In this document: positions 39,201-50,918 of the stretch, in pieces | Numbering within the stretch: position 1 is the first letter of the stretch | Layout: each line of letters begins with the position of its first letter | From: Candidatus Rickettsia kotlanii | GTDB taxonomy: Bacteria > Pseudomonadota > Alphaproteobacteria > Rickettsiales > Rickettsiaceae | Assembly (NCBI GenBank): GCA_030295365.1 | Contig: AP027062.1 | Span: forward strand, 392,001 to 456,000 | DNA length: 64,000 nucleotides | Reading direction: 5' to 3' | Program-made: the position numbers and the translations under genes | The notes under the pieces: model-generated | Seen by the model: the letters and a program-made list of their open reading frames with translations, nothing else | The model's database searches: none | What the model was told of the DNA's origin: nothing

Positions 39201-40523
39201 TCATAATTCCCTAACCGGTTTTAGTACTAACTTTTTGTTACTAAAGATATTGATTTTAGAAAAGAAATTACTTTTTGGCTTTTTAAAATCACGTTGATAA
39301 TTTTCACCGGTGACAGCATTATAGCTAGTAATTAAAGAAGGTATAACCTCGTTATAATATATTTTATAAAGGTCATGCATAGTTTCTTTGGTAGTTAAAT
39401 ATCCCCATTTTATGGCTTGTTGTGGTACTCTTGCTAAGGCTTCAATGCAAGCTATTGCTTCTTTAATTTCAGGGTTTTTATTTTTATACACGTCAGCTGC
39501 CGGTGATAAATTAGCTTGCATATCTTTAAACATAGCATCAATCATTAATGCCATATATTCATCGGTTTTAAATTTTCTTACAAATATTAGATTATTCCTA
39601 CTGCTATAATTTAAAAGCCGAAATTTATATATAAAAATCATGAATTTTATAGCATAAACTTTTAAGCCGCTAACTTTATTTGCATTATAAAATTTAAGTT
39701 TCGTTTCATAATCTAATTGCTTTTTCATACCTGCTTTAAGGAGCTTACTCAGCAAATTATGACAATGTATTATGTCATTTTTTCTAGCAATTCGTACTTT
39801 ATCGTTAGCTTTAGTACCAGAAAAATTAGCCGAATGGCGAGTTATTGGCCTACCTTTATCATCTCTTTTTATATCGGCAAAATGCCCAAGCTCTTGGGCT
39901 GCGATAATCTGAAGTCTTGCTGCCGCAGCAAAGCCGTTGCCATAAGTCGGATGGTCTTTATTGTTTTCAGCAAAAGGATTACCGCCGCATGAAACAAAAA
40001 TAGCTACGTCCTTGCCGTTAGTGCTTTGCATACCGCTATTACCGCCTACTCGTTGCCAGCTAACCATATCCATCATATCGCCGATATTATGTGAGTAGGT
40101 AAGAAATACTTCTGTCTTATTAAGAAGAAGCCACCTTATTACGATTGGATGAGCCGACTGAACAAAAATACGTGTTAGCATTTCGGTTACTTCTTTCTTA
40201 ACTGGCTGTAGCTTTTGTATTTGCTTTTTTAAATTATCGAAAATTGATTTTATTTTTTGATCTGAAGCGGAATTTCTGTATAAATTTTGAAAAAGCTTGG
40301 TAGTTTTAGGGATTAAATGCGGGCTTGTTAGCTCTTCTTGACTAACCATTAAGCTTATATTAAGAGCAGGTTCGGTAAACCTTGCAAAATTGCAGCAACC
40401 ATCGGCATCTATCCGTAATTTACCGGACTTAATCAATTGCATAGCCAAATGCTCATACTCTATTTCCATGTCCTGCTTATAAATAGCAGGAACATGGTCA
40501 AGAATGTGATATATGCTAGTCAT
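39201..40523 (-). CDS. conserved Rickettsia hypothetical protein with HExxH-like segment
   Basis: 440 residues, intact. The N-terminal half is helical. Near residue 175 GKDVAIFVSCGGNPFAENN is followed at about residue 210 by IIAAQELGHFADIKRD, which has the form of a zinc-protease helix (HExxH) but with Q in place of the first H. The C-terminal third is helical and ends in a basic tail. I recall Rickettsia proteins of this type grouped as a domain of unknown function (possibly DUF2748), but cannot confirm it. A former or altered metallopeptidase is possible; the function is unknown. Confidence 0.7.
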   Translation of the reverse strand: MTSIYHILDHVPAIYKQDMEIEYEHLAMQLIKSGKLRIDADGCCNFARFTEPALNISLMVSQEELTSPHLIPKTTKLFQNLYRNSASDQKIKSIFDNLKKQIQKLQPVKKEVTEMLTRIFVQSAHPIVIRWLLLNKTEVFLTYSHNIGDMMDMVSWQRVGGNSGMQSTNGKDVAIFVSCGGNPFAENNKDHPTYGNGFAAAARLQIIAAQELGHFADIKRDDKGRPITRHSANFSGTKANDKVRIARKNDIIHCHNLLSKLLKAGMKKQLDYETKLKFYNANKVSGLKVYAIKFMIFIYKFRLLNYSSRNNLIFVRKFKTDEYMALMIDAMFKDMQANLSPAADVYKNKNPEIKEAIACIEALARVPQQAIKWGYLTTKETMHDLYKIYYNEVIPSLITSYNAVTGENYQRDFKKPKSNFFSKINIFSNKKLVLKPVREL

Positions 40524-40605
40524 TTTAAAAATTTAGTGGTTATTTTCTACATTACCTGTTGGGTAGTACATCATCATTTTCGTCTATATTTAAAGGCATG
40601 AGCTC

Positions 40606-42595
40606 TCAGTTAAATACAAGCTCAGGTTCATTAGGTACGTGCTTCGGTTTAAGTTTTTCTTCAAATATGAGGTTTACAACAACATCTACCTTAGGGAATA
40701 CTCTATCAAAGCAATCTTTAAAAAAGTTATCTGACGATTTTAACTTTATTGCATCTAATGCTTTTTTTCTACCATCTTTATTTTTAATACATATGTTAAT
40801 TGCCTCTCTCCTAAAAAATAAATGAGGATAATCATCGAAAATTTTTGTAATTAGCCCCGGCTGTTGCTCGCTAAAATATTCGAGACATACCTTATTACCA
40901 TATCTAAATATTTTATATGCTAAGAATAAGACAAAACAACCTTGTTCTTCTTCAGTAAATTTATCAGCAAAATATTTTTGATTAAGTAAATTTTCAACTC
41001 CTCTTCTGATGTCGGTTGAAGAAATCGCTATTTTTTTCAAAAATGGTTTTGAGCAATCAACTGAAAAGCACAAGATATCTTTATACTTCGCAGCTGTCTG
41101 CTTTTTGCTTTCTCAGTTATTATTTCAGGTTCAGATACTTGCTTTTCCATTTGCCATAAATCGTACTCTACATTGCCGGGAGTAATTTTCTTTATATCAT
41201 CCCATGATGTGCTTAATCCTTTTTTTGTAGTAGTTAAAATTTGATTTAACAACGATTTAGAACTCTTTAATATCTGCATGATGATACATATAACTAATCA
41301 AAGAAATAGCATCTTGAAACGCTAATTTTTCCATAGGATTTACTATTCATTTCTTTGGTATTATTGGTATCATAACAAAAAATTTATTTTGCATTGGCAA
41401 TTTAGTCGTAAAGAAATTACTGAAATCTTTCTCATTATTTTTTTTGATTTCTACACTCCTGAAATTAGCAAAAAGTAAAGCTAATCTCTGTAGATATTGT
41501 CCTACAGGTACGGTTATATCAGATTGTTTATTAATCATTTTACAAAATTTAGTAAGTACATCTACTAGCTTTTTTTCTTCCTTAGAGTTAAACATATTAT
41601 CACTGGCATCATGCAGAACTGCTATTAGAGCAGTGGCAATAGAATTTAAAAACCGGACGCTGTTATGTTGCCAAGATAACAAACCCATTTTATAAGAGAA
41701 GAGGTACTCACATGTTAAATACCTTGCATCAGGAACTACTAGGCCGCTACTTACAGCACTAGCAGCAATACATACATTGTGTAAAGTCATATATTAAAAC
41801 ATTATCATTTGAAATCGAGGCTAATGTACCTGCATGTTTAGATGTAAGCAATATTTCAAAATTTTTACCGTCTTTGTCGGTTATTGCCCCAATTTTTTCA
41901 AAGGCGTTTTTCATGCCAACAATTTGTCGTAACTGGGTTGGGATAACATGTCTACCGTTTTAAATTGTATCAGTATAATTGATCAACAAGCTTCCTCTCC
42001 CATTCAGGCATTACATTATACCAGTTTTTACCATCTCTATTTTGATATTCTTGCTTTTGTTCTTCTATCAGACCTTTAAAAGCTACTTCCGTTTTGACTA
42101 CAATATGCTTTTTCCCCTCATCATTGATGACTTTTGACAAAGTTACTATATTACAATGCTCATCATTGAAATTTTGAAAATCTTTAGCAACATTTATTTT
42201 TTATGAGCATTTTTAATACCATTTTTTCCTAGCAATTCGGCAACACTGTCAATTTCAGCTTGCATATTTTTTGAGATGTAAAACTATAGATTTTACTGCT
42301 TCTTTATTTAATTTCAGCACAAGCTCAGGTTTATTTTCGCCCTTTGCTGTGTCTATCACTCCTCTGATAGCAAAATATTGCATTTCAAAAGCTTTAGTGC
42401 CTAAAACAATTTTTTCATTGGGATTGTTACGACCGTTACGTATTAATATTAGAGTTTCACCGTTTTTCCCTTCAATTTTAGCTCTATTTGTTTCTAAAGG
42501 AACGCCTACTCTGGGGTGTGGTTAAAAATTCTTTTGTATAATTTAATAAAAGCTCTTTATCATTATCAAATTGTTTTTTTAATGATGAAAGCATT
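40606..42595 (-). pseudogene. large hypothetical protein, fragmented
   Basis: From an ATG at 42595 (SSLKKQFDNDKELLLNYTKEF) pieces of one protein run down the minus strand in changing frames: GETLILIRNGRNNPNEKIVLG, VINDEGKKHIVVKTEVAFKGL, NWYNVMPEWERKLVDQLY, then CIAASAVSSGLVVPDARYLT (41347-41790), ITPGNVEYDLWQMEKQV (41037-41279) and DIRRGVENLLNQKYFADKF (40606-41073). At least five frame changes or stops break it. No family is recognised. Confidence 0.65.
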
Positions 42596-42702
42596 ATAAT
42601 ATATGATAGTTGTGCATCTCTTGTTATTTTAATTAAAAATTATTATATAAAAATAATCTAGTTAAAAATATTTAACTTTATTAATTAAAATATGTTATTT
42701 AT

Positions 42703-45276
42703 ATGAATATTGATAAATTTACTGCACATGCTAAATCAGTGATAGCTAGTAGCCAATCACTTGCTGCTAAAAATGATCATCAGCAAATATTACCTTTGCA
42801 TTTATTATCTAGTTTTTTAAGTGAAGAAACAGGTATAATTCAAACCCTTATTAATAATACCGGTGGTAATATAAACTTATTAAAAAATCAAGTTCAGCTA
42901 GAACTAAATAAAATCCCAAAAGTTCAGGTTGAGGGAGGGGGACAAGTTTATTCTTCTGCTGAAGCCCTTAAAGTTTTAGAAAAAGCTAGTAGCATTGCTA
43001 AAAACAGTGGGGATAGCTTTGTAACCATAGAGCGTATGTTTGAAGCATTAACTTATGATAATACTATAGCCGGTAAAATTTTAACGAATAATGGAATTAA
43101 TAATAAAAAAATAGCAACAGCTATTTTACAGCTTCGTAAAGGCAGAAAAGCAGATACCGAATCAGCAGAAAATAGTTACGATGCTTTAAAGAAATATGGC
43201 AGAGACGTAACAGAGCTTGCCGAAAGCGGTAAGCTTGACCCGATAATCGGGCGTGATGAAGAAATAAGAAGAACGGTGCAGGTACTATCACGACGTATGA
43301 AAAATAATCCTGTATTGATCGGTGAACCTGGAGTCGGTAAAACTGCTATAATAGAGGGGCTTGCACAACGAATATTTAGTAAGGATGTACCTGAATCGCT
43401 TATTAATTGCCGTATTATTGAGCTTGATATGGGAGCTTTAATAGCGGGAGCTAAATATCGAGGTGAATTTGAAGAGCGTCTTAAAGCAGTGCTTAGCGAA
43501 ATCAAAGAATCAAGCGGTGAAATTATTTTATTTATCGATGAATTGCATCTATTAGTCGGTACGGGAAAAACTGACGGTGCTATGGATGCCTCGAATTTAC
43601 TAAAGCCGATGCTTGCTCGTGGTGAGCTGCATTGTATTGGTGCTACTACTCTAGATGAATATCGTAAATATATCGAGAAAGATGCGGCACTTGCTCGTCG
43701 TTTTCAGCCTGTTTACGTGAGTGAGCCGACGATTGAGGATACTATATCAATACTTAGAGGAATTAAAGAAAAATATGAGCTGCATCATGCAGTGCGAATT
43801 TCCGATAGTGCAATAGTTGCAGCAGCGACGTTATCAAACCGTTATGTTACCGATCGTTATTTACCTGATAAAGCTATTGATTTAATTGATGAAGCTTGTA
43901 GCCGTATGAAAATAGAGCTATCAAGTAAACCAGAAGAGCTTGATGAGCTGGACCGTCGTATTATTCAGATAAAAATAGAGCTTGCAGCACTTAAAAAAGA
44001 AAATGACGAGCATTCTAAAAAGAAAATAGAGCATTTAACTACAGAATTAGAAAAATTAGAGTCTAAATCCTATGATGTGGGAGCTAAATGGCAAGCTGAA
44101 AAGTCTAAACTACAGCAAACACAAAAGCTCAAAGAAGAACTAGACCGTAGCCGAAACGAGCTTGAACGTGCCGAACGTGATGCTAATCTCGCTAAAGCTA
44201 GTGAGCTAAAATACGGAATTATACCTGAGATTATGAAAAAGATTCAGGAAGCCGAAAGTAAGGATAATAAAGGGCTGTTAAAAGAAGTTGTATCGGAAAG
44301 CGATATAGCAAGTATTATCTCTCGTATTACTGGTATTCCAATTGATACGATGCTATCAAGTGAACGTGAGCGTCTCCTTGTGATGGAGCAGAAATTACGA
44401 GAATCGGTAATAGGGCAGGATAAGGCAATTAAAGGTGTTAGTGATGCGGTAAGAAGATCACGTGCAGGGATTCAAGATATTAACCGCCCACTTGGTTCGT
44501 TCTTATTCTTAGGACCGACTGGAGTCGGTAAAACCGAGCTTACCAAAGCCTTAGCTGGTTTTCTTTTTGATGACCGTAATGCAATACTTCGTATAGATAT
44601 GTCGGAATATATGGAAAAGCACGCTATTTCTCGCCTGATAGGAGCTCCTCCCGGCTATATTGGATATGATCAAGGCGGGGTGTTGACGGAGGCAGTAAGA
44701 CGCCGTCCTTATCAGGTAATATTATTTGATGAGGTTGAAAAAGCCCATCCCGACATATTTAATATTATGCTGCAAATACTTGATGAGGGAAGATTAACAG
44801 ATAGTCAAGGTATAACGGTTGATTTTAAGAATACTATAATAGTTTTAACGTCTAATTTAGGTGCTGAGATACTCGTTAATCAGAAAGAGGATGAAGATAC
44901 ATATAAAGTAAAGGATGAGGTTATGGAATATGTAAAAGCAGTATTTAAACCTGAGTTTTTAAACAGACTAGACGAGATTATATTATTCCATCGCCTAAAT
45001 CGTAATAATATTCATGATATAGTTAAGATACAGCTTGAAAGCTTAAAGAAAATTTTACTAGTACAAAATATTATTCTTGAATTTGACGAATCTGCCTTAA
45101 ATTATTTAGCCGCAAAAGGTTATGATCCAAGCTTTGGAGCAAGACCCTTAAAACGTCTTATCCAGCGGGAAATACAAAATAATTTAGCCAAAATGATTTT
45201 AGCAGGCGAAATAAGTAGCGGTAAAACGGTTAAAATAAATGCAAAGGATAAAGAGTTGAAGATAACAATGAGTTAA
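42703..45276 (+). CDS. clpB: ATP-dependent disaggregase ClpB
   Basis: A Hsp100 chaperone that works with DnaK to pull proteins out of aggregates. The 857 residues match the usual length: an N-terminal Clp repeat domain, the first AAA+ module with Walker [10 protein letters not shown] near residue 207, a coiled-coil middle domain (about 400-530; [16 protein letters not shown]), and the second AAA+ module with GPTGVGKTE near residue 604 and the pore loop GYIGYDQGG. The C-terminal [14 protein letters not shown] is conserved. No strong ribosome-binding site is seen before the ATG. Confidence 0.97.
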   Translation: MNIDKFTAHAKSVIASSQSLAAKNDHQQILPLHLLSSFLSEETGIIQTLINNTGGNINLLKNQVQLELNKIPKVQVEGGGQVYSSAEALKVLEKASSIAKNSGDSFVTIERMFEALTYDNTIAGKILTNNGINNKKIATAILQLRKGRKADTESAENSYDALKKYGRDVTELAESGKLDPIIGRDEEIRRTVQVLSRRMKNNPVLIGEPGVGKTAIIEGLAQRIFSKDVPESLINCRIIELDMGALIAGAKYRGEFEERLKAVLSEIKESSGEIILFIDELHLLVGTGKTDGAMDASNLLKPMLARGELHCIGATTLDEYRKYIEKDAALARRFQPVYVSEPTIEDTISILRGIKEKYELHHAVRISDSAIVAAATLSNRYVTDRYLPDKAIDLIDEACSRMKIELSSKPEELDELDRRIIQIKIELAALKKENDEHSKKKIEHLTTELEKLESKSYDVGAKWQAEKSKLQQTQKLKEELDRSRNELERAERDANLAKASELKYGIIPEIMKKIQEAESKDNKGLLKEVVSESDIASIISRITGIPIDTMLSSERERLLVMEQKLRESVIGQDKAIKGVSDAVRRSRAGIQDINRPLGSFLFLGPTGVGKTELTKALAGFLFDDRNAILRIDMSEYMEKHAISRLIGAPPGYIGYDQGGVLTEAVRRRPYQVILFDEVEKAHPDIFNIMLQILDEGRLTDSQGITVDFKNTIIVLTSNLGAEILVNQKEDEDTYKVKDEVMEYVKAVFKPEFLNRLDEIILFHRLNRNNIHDIVKIQLESLKKILLVQNIILEFDESALNYLAAKGYDPSFGARPLKRLIQREIQNNLAKMILAGEISSGKTVKINAKDKELKITMS

Positions 45277-45378
45277 TTAATTTTTTCTGAATAACGAATT
45301 ATCGCATAATCCACTATTCTTGTTAAAGACACTGTCTAATAATTATTGATTTTATCATTGCGGGCTATTAAAAGATTT

Positions 45379-45452
45379 GTTGCATGGCTCAAAAAATGCG
45401 TTTGATGTCATTCCTGCAGAAGTGGGCATGACATAAAACGAGCAATGCAACA
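45379..45452. repeat. palindromic repeat, family C
   Basis: The arms tgttgcatggctc and gagcaatgcaaca pair around tgatgtcattcctgcag/gtgggcatgaca. It lies in the gap after clpB, preceded by a family A 5' arm (tcattgcggg). Confidence 0.7.
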
Positions 45453-45516
45453 AGACCACAACTAAAAGGAGTATGGTCATCTAGAAAAAGTAATAAAAAA
45501 ATTCTATTAATTAGTA

Positions 45517-46008
45517 TTAATAACATTCAATTTCAGCTAATGTTATACTTTCAGCACCTGATAATTTATAATCATCAGTACTAGTAGAGTTAGGAACTTG
45601 TAAGTCAAATAATAGTATTTTTTCTTCTTTATACGGATCAACTAAGTAAGAATTTGTAATATCTGTAACTATTGGTGATAAATAGGTTGTTGTTTCAATA
45701 AGCTTATCAATGGCATTCTGTCCATCTTTTAATATTTTATCGACTAGTTTTTTATCTTTATAAAAAGTATTTACGGCCCCTATTAAAGTTGTTGATATCT
45801 CATATATAATAACACCGTTTTTAATTATATTGGTTATATTAGAGTCTAATTTTGCTGTTTTAGAAAAAATTAAAGAAATAACAGTAGAATACTTATTAAA
45901 TACATTAGGTAGTGCTAAAAAAGTATTTACGGCTGAATAGGCAGAATTGGTTGCTTCTGAAAAACAATTAAATGCTTTGTATATGTTTCCATAATTGCTA
46001 TTCCTCAT
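45517..46008 (-). CDS. hypothetical protein
   Basis: 163 residues, with no family I recognise. Moderately hydrophobic helices (NTFLALPNVFNKYSTVISLIF, IIYEISTTLIGAVNTF) alternate with polar segments, and it ends with an acidic tail (SGAESITLAEIECY). It is intact, but lies alone between repeats next to tsaD, so it may be a shortened relic of a longer gene. Confidence 0.5.
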   Translation of the reverse strand: MRNSNYGNIYKAFNCFSEATNSAYSAVNTFLALPNVFNKYSTVISLIFSKTAKLDSNITNIIKNGVIIYEISTTLIGAVNTFYKDKKLVDKILKDGQNAIDKLIETTTYLSPIVTDITNSYLVDPYKEEKILLFDLQVPNSTSTDDYKLSGAESITLAEIECY

Positions 46009-46110
46009 AAACTTACCTCTTTTTTATATATGTGATTGCCATATTTTATGGTAACTACATATCATACTACTAAATTAAGAAGTGTCAATATTAAAAAATT
46101 ATATTTCTTC

Positions 46111-46155
46111 TTAGAGGATATCAGTAAATAAATTTTAATTACTAATATCCTCTAA
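46111..46155. terminator. hairpin at the 3' end of tsaD
   Basis: TTAGAGGATAT at 46111-46121 pairs with ATATCCTCTAA at 46145-46155, with a further AGTAA/TTACT pair inside. The hairpin overlaps the last codons and stop of tsaD. Its loop shares cagtaaataaattttaa with the hairpin at 52461, so it may be a repeat rather than a simple terminator. Confidence 0.5.
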
Positions 46156-47169
46156 ACTCCACCTAGCTTTTGGACAGAAATTCAAAGGAGTAAATAACTT
46201 ATTATTGTAACGCTCAAGTCCTGCATATGCAATCATTGCAGCATTATCGGTGCATAAGTGGATAGGTGGATAAATAAGCCGATAACCATATGTTTTAGCA
46301 CAACTACTTAATATTTCTTGTAAATATTTATTAGCAGCGACACCGCCGGCAATAACTATATTCTTCTTATCAAAATTATTTGTTATTTGTTCATATGCTC
46401 TAATAGCATCTTGTACCTTACTACTTAGAATTTCTCCTATAGTAAATTGAAAACTTGCCGCTATATCATTGATTATAGTATCATTAATTTCCTTTAAATT
46501 CATTATTAAAGTACGCACGGCAGTTTTAAGCCCTGAAAAGGACATATTGCAATTACCACTGTTAATTATAGGTTTTGGAAATTTATATTTATGAGGATCA
46601 CCAAGTTTTGCTCTTTTCTCAATTTCGGGTCCTCCGGGAAAAGCTAAGTTTAGCATTGTGGCTATCTTGTCAAAGGCTTCGCCTACGGCATCATCTATAG
46701 TAGATCCTAGTATTTTATATTTTCCAAGACCTAAAACTGCTACAAATTGGCAATGTCCGCCCGAAGCTAACAAGAGTAAATAAGGATAAGGAATATTATC
46801 GGTTAGTCTTGCAGTTAAAGCATGACCTTCTAAATGATTAATTGCAATAAAGGGTTTTTTAAAAGCACTGCTTAGTGATCTTGCAAACATTGAGCCAACT
46901 ATAACACCACCAATTAAACCTGGACCAGAAGTTGCAGCAATTGTACTAATGTCCGTTAATTTAGTGTTGCTTTCTTTTAAAACATTTTTTAATGCTTTAT
47001 CTAGATGGGATAAGTGAGAACGTGCAGCAATTTCAGGTACTACCCCTCCAAAAGCTGCATGTTCTGTATGTTGTGAAATGATTATATTAGATAAGATTTC
47101 TCGATTTTCGGTGATTATAGAAACAGCTGTATCATCACAGCTTGATTCTATACCTAAAATTTTTATCAT
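46135..47169 (-). CDS. tsaD: tRNA threonylcarbamoyltransferase TsaD
   Basis: It transfers threonylcarbamoyl to A37 of tRNAs with TsaB and TsaE (tsaE is at 10567). The Kae1/Gcp pattern is present: [14 protein letters not shown] at the start, [12 protein letters not shown] with metal-binding histidines near residue 113, [16 protein letters not shown]-type [12 protein letters not shown] and the late histidine region [17 protein letters not shown]. It has 344 residues, the usual length. The final codons lie in a palindrome. Confidence 0.95.
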   Translation of the reverse strand: MIKILGIESSCDDTAVSIITENREILSNIIISQHTEHAAFGGVVPEIAARSHLSHLDKALKNVLKESNTKLTDISTIAATSGPGLIGGVIVGSMFARSLSSAFKKPFIAINHLEGHALTARLTDNIPYPYLLLLASGGHCQFVAVLGLGKYKILGSTIDDAVGEAFDKIATMLNLAFPGGPEIEKRAKLGDPHKYKFPKPIINSGNCNMSFSGLKTAVRTLIMNLKEINDTIINDIAASFQFTIGEILSSKVQDAIRAYEQITNNFDKKNIVIAGGVAANKYLQEILSSCAKTYGYRLIYPPIHLCTDNAAMIAYAGLERYNNKLFTPLNFCPKARWSLEDISN

Positions 47170-47281
47170 TCAAATTGAAACTAATTAGAGGTGTTGTTAA
47201 GTAAAAAATGATAGTTTGCGTCATTGTGAGCAACACCAAAACCTGACTGCAATTACGATACCTATCTTTATTTAATAAAGT

Positions 47282-48475
47282 CTAATGAGATACCTTTAAG
47301 GTATTTAATTGATTATACAGCTTATAAATAGATTGTTCGGCATCAATAATTTTTTTATTAACTATTTTTAATAGTTTTTCCGAAGGTTTTTCTGTTATTT
47401 GCGTTGCAGAACTTACTTGCTCCGCTAACTTTTTAAGTGATTCTTGTATTTCTACAAAAGATTTTTTAAATTGTTCTTTAATAGTAATAGATGATTCTTC
47501 AAGCTCTTTAATTTTTAAGCATAGATTTTCTAATAAATGATCTATTTTAGTTTGCATTAAAGTCAATTTTTGCTTTTCTTGTTCACTAAGATAGCTTAAA
47601 GTTTCTTGCATTTTTGCCTGTATACGTATTTTTGTAGTACGTTCAAGTTCTGAAGCTAAACCGATTTTACTCATTAGAAATATTATCCATTTGTGAACAT
47701 CAAAATGATACCATTTTGTACCGTTACGATAATCTGAAGGAAAAGCATGATGGTAATTATGCCAATTTTCACCGAGTAAGAATAATGCCATCCACCAAAT
47801 GTCTCCGGCAGTGCCTTTATAATATTTTTTACTACCGGCAAAGTGGCATAAAGAATTAACGCAGAAGGTTGCTTGCTGTTGTAGGAATCTACCGAGCCCC
47901 ATAAATAAAAACCCTGCATATGCCGATTGTATAGTACCGCCGACTAAGTAACCGATAAATAAAGGCACGACAATATTCATAAAAGCTGCTATTTGCCAAT
48001 AATATCTTAGCTGCCATTTTAATAAATTGTTTTTCCCGTGCTTAGCCCAAGTAATGCGATCAATAGACTTATAGCTACCGCTCCCGACCAGCATCCATCC
48101 TATATGAGACCAAATAAAGCCTAAAAATTTATTATCAAATTTTAAAGGAGTATGTGGATCTTGGTCTTGATCCGTATATCTATGATGTTTATAATGATTC
48201 GATGCCCAAGATAAAGCTGGTCCTTGTAATGTTCCTGCAGACAGCATAATTAAGACAAACTCGGCATATTTATTTATTTTATAGGCATTATGAGACCATA
48301 ACCTATGTAAACCGATCCCAACGGTAATATTATTAACATAATAACTAGCAATTATAAAAATAACTTCAGTTAGCCCTATTCCATAATCAAACGAATATTT
48401 AACTACAAGAGATATAATAAAAATAGGATAAAATATTAAAGCAAATAAAGCGGGCTTATTTAGTTTACTTAACAT
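47282..48475 (-). CDS. membrane fatty-acid desaturase
   Basis: A di-iron acyl-CoA/acyl-lipid desaturase with the three histidine boxes: HRLWSH near residue 57, HYKHHRYTD near residue 93 and HNYHHAFPSDYR near residue 238, with four or so membrane helices between. It would introduce a double bond, probably delta-9, into fatty acids and adjust membrane fluidity. The C-terminal 120 residues are a charged coiled-coil-like tail (KIDHLLENLCLKIKELEE and onward) not needed for the fold, whose role is unknown. Confidence 0.88.
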   Translation of the reverse strand: MLSKLNKPALFALIFYPIFIISLVVKYSFDYGIGLTEVIFIIASYYVNNITVGIGLHRLWSHNAYKINKYAEFVLIMLSAGTLQGPALSWASNHYKHHRYTDQDQDPHTPLKFDNKFLGFIWSHIGWMLVGSGSYKSIDRITWAKHGKNNLLKWQLRYYWQIAAFMNIVVPLFIGYLVGGTIQSAYAGFLFMGLGRFLQQQATFCVNSLCHFAGSKKYYKGTAGDIWWMALFLLGENWHNYHHAFPSDYRNGTKWYHFDVHKWIIFLMSKIGLASELERTTKIRIQAKMQETLSYLSEQEKQKLTLMQTKIDHLLENLCLKIKELEESSITIKEQFKKSFVEIQESLKKLAEQVSSATQITEKPSEKLLKIVNKKIIDAEQSIYKLYNQLNTLKVSH

Positions 48476-48624
48476 AAAATTTACAGTTTTTAGTTATAAA
48501 ATATAAATATATATAATTAGCAACGAATAAAATCTTAATCATATTATACATTAATATATTAACATACTTAATGCATAAATACAAAGAAAATTTTGACAAT
48601 AAAATTCTAGTTATCCTTATTTAG

Positions 48625-49240
48625 ACAATAATCGATAAAATGAACGGTTGTAATAATTAAATTGTCTTTTCCTAAGGTCTCTCTAATCCTATTTGATATG
48701 AACATCTATGAGACATTCATTAAAGATCTCTTCGCTTTCCCATAAACATTTTATTATTTCTTGACACGAAAATACTTCATTTGGAACCTGAAAAAAAGTC
48801 GTACAATTTTAAACTCAGTAGGACCTAGACGAATATTCAGTCCGTCTTTGTATACTTCAGTATTTAAATCAATATTTAGATTCTTAAATTTAATAATATT
48901 ATCTTATATAACTGACTTAGAACGTCTCAATAAGCTCTTTAAAGTACCTACTGTTTGCTCAGATAAGAAGGGCTTATAAAAGCACGTTATCGTCTATGTT
49001 CTATTAAACGTTATTTTATTTATTGTTATTAAAGGATTTTTTTGTAATTCTGCACTAATAATCATGATAGCAAGCGGCTGACTAAAAAAATAAGTTAATG
49101 CTTTTTCTAGAGTTGCAGCCCTCATTATATTAAATCCTGCTCTATATCATTCCTTAAAGAAATATTAACACTTTTTTATTTTTTGCTTCTATAATTAAAA
49201 CTTCAGGTAATAGCTTATCAAATACTGAATTAATCTTCAT
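48625..49240 (-). pseudogene. OmpR/PhoB-family response regulator, decayed
   Basis: From an ATG at 49240 the frame VFDKLLPEVLIIEAKNKK is followed by receiver-like scraps (TLEKALTYFFSQPLAIMIIS). After several shifts a clear winged-helix DNA-binding domain appears: LNIRLGPTEFKIVRLFF, VPNEVFSCQEIIKCLW and IFNECLIDVHIK, the trans_reg_C pattern. Stops interrupt it. No histidine kinase is next to it. Confidence 0.75.
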
Positions 49241-49424
49241 TAATTTTTAGTAAATAATTAAAAATTTTTGTAATAATTTCTAATTTATTAGGGTTTATAG
49301 CAAACTTTTTATAAAAAGAAACAAAGAAATAATAATTTTTTAAAGATAATACTTGAATTTAATAGTTTTAGTTGCTATAAATAGCTTTATTTTAAAGTTT
49401 GTTTGTTGGAGATTCTTATATATC

Positions 49425-49790
49425 ATGAGCTTTTATGAATCAGTTTTTATTCTACGCCAAGACGTATCATTAAACGATATAGATAAAATTGTTGATGATT
49501 TTGCTAAAATTATTAAAGATAATAATGGCACTATCGTAAAAAAAGAATATTGGGGGTTAAGAACTTTAGCTTACAAAATCGGTAATAACAAAAAAGGACA
49601 TTATTATTTTTTAGGTCTAGATATTACTGGTAATGTAAAAGAAGAGCTAGAAAGAAAAATGAAGCTTAACGAAAATGTTATTAGATTTCTTACAATTCAA
49701 GCAGCTTCAATTAGTAGTGAACCTTCACCGATATTAAGAAATCAAGGTAGAGAGGATACTCCGGTAATTGACGTAACGATTAATAATTAA
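49425..49790 (+). CDS. rpsF: 30S ribosomal protein S6
   Basis: A small-subunit protein that binds the central domain of 16S rRNA together with S18. Its 121 residues start at [15 protein letters not shown], where GGAG lies 12 bases upstream; an earlier in-frame start at 49353 would add residues that are not conserved. The [21 protein letters not shown] segment is typical of S6. It is first in the rpsF-rpsR-rplI operon. Confidence 0.95.
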   Translation: MSFYESVFILRQDVSLNDIDKIVDDFAKIIKDNNGTIVKKEYWGLRTLAYKIGNNKKGHYYFLGLDITGNVKEELERKMKLNENVIRFLTIQAASISSEPSPILRNQGREDTPVIDVTINN

Positions 49791-49814
49791 ATTTGTAAGC
49801 ATTAAGGTTAAAGA

Positions 49815-50102
49815 ATGTTAAAAAGTAATAATGCTGGTGAAACAGCTGCTCGTAAGGTGGGAGATAAAACTGCTAAAAAAGTATTTTTTAGAAGACGTAA
49901 AGGATGCCCTCTTTCTGTGCCTAATGCACCTGTTATTGATTATAAAAATCCTGAGCTTTTAATAAAATTTGTCTCTGAAGGTGGTAGAATGTTACCAAGC
50001 AGGATCACAAATGTTTGTGCAAAGAAACAAAGAAAGCTAAATAATGCTATTAAAATTGCAAGAATTTTAGCGTTGTTACCTTTTGTATTTCAAGCTAAAT
50101 AA
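49815..50102 (+). CDS. rpsR: 30S ribosomal protein S18
   Basis: It pairs with S6 on the 30S platform. The 95 residues carry [22 protein letters not shown] and the C-terminal [19 protein letters not shown], the signature region. It lies 24 bases after rpsF. Confidence 0.96.
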   Translation: MLKSNNAGETAARKVGDKTAKKVFFRRRKGCPLSVPNAPVIDYKNPELLIKFVSEGGRMLPSRITNVCAKKQRKLNNAIKIARILALLPFVFQAK

Positions 50103-50113
50103 AGGCATAATAC

Positions 50114-50629
50114 ATGGAAATTATATTAATAAAGCCCGTAAGAAAATTAGGTAAAATTGGCGACATACTCAAAGTAGCAGACGGGTTTGGTCGTAATTAT
50201 CTTTTACCGCAAAGATTAGCTATTAGAGCTACTGAGCCTAATAAAGAGCTAATAGTTAAACAAAAACACGAATTTGAAGCAAAAGATAAGCAAATAAGAG
50301 AAAAAGTAGAAAAAATTAATGCTCTTATTAAGGATCAAAAATTAGTTTTTATCCGTCAAACATTAGATGACGGTAAACTTTTCGGTTCGGTTACTAATAA
50401 AGAAATAGCCGATAAATTATCTGAAAATGTATCTTATAGTATTTCTCATTCAAATATTATTCTTGATAAACAAATTAAATCTACCGGAGTTTATACAGTT
50501 GAAATAAGACTCCATGCAGAGCTTAATGCTGTAGTTACAGTTGTTGTTGCAAGATCAGAATCAGAAGCCCAAGATTATTTACGTGAACAAAAGACTGAAA
50601 CTTCAGAGGATTTAGCTGAGTCAGCATAA
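50114..50629 (+). CDS. rplI: 50S ribosomal protein L9
   Basis: A large-subunit protein made of an N-terminal rRNA-binding domain ([17 protein letters not shown], then [16 protein letters not shown], the L9 signature), a long connecting helix, and a C-terminal domain ([16 protein letters not shown]). It has 171 residues and lies 11 bases after rpsR. The tail beyond residue 150 is a short acidic extension. Confidence 0.96.
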   Translation: MEIILIKPVRKLGKIGDILKVADGFGRNYLLPQRLAIRATEPNKELIVKQKHEFEAKDKQIREKVEKINALIKDQKLVFIRQTLDDGKLFGSVTNKEIADKLSENVSYSISHSNIILDKQIKSTGVYTVEIRLHAELNAVVTVVVARSESEAQDYLREQKTETSEDLAESA

Positions 50630-50681
50630 ATTTTCTTTCTCATCTAATTGTATGGTTTTTTGTTACCATTGCAAAAGCAGG

Positions 50682-50837
50682 GCATTATTGTATGGATTGA
50701 GAAATTTGCTCGATGTTATTCCCGCGTAGGCGGGTATCCAGCATAAAGCGAACTTTTAATTTTAAAAATTTGCTGTATTTATACTTTCTTCTAAATCCCT
50801 GCTTTCGCAGGAATGACATAGGAGCCATGCAACAACG
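50682..50837. repeat. enlarged family C palindromic repeat
   Basis: The outer arms attattgtatgg and ccatgcaacaac, and the inner ttattcccgcgtaggcggg and ccctgctttcgcaggaatgacat, pair over about 155 bases. A further family B/C scrap (cccacctacgtggggaaatgac) follows. It fills the gap between rplI and tilS. Confidence 0.65.
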
Positions 50838-50918
50838 TCCCACCTACGTGGGGAAATGACATACTACTACGTTTGACCACAATATCCAAACACTTTACAA
50901 TACTAACATTTTTCAACC

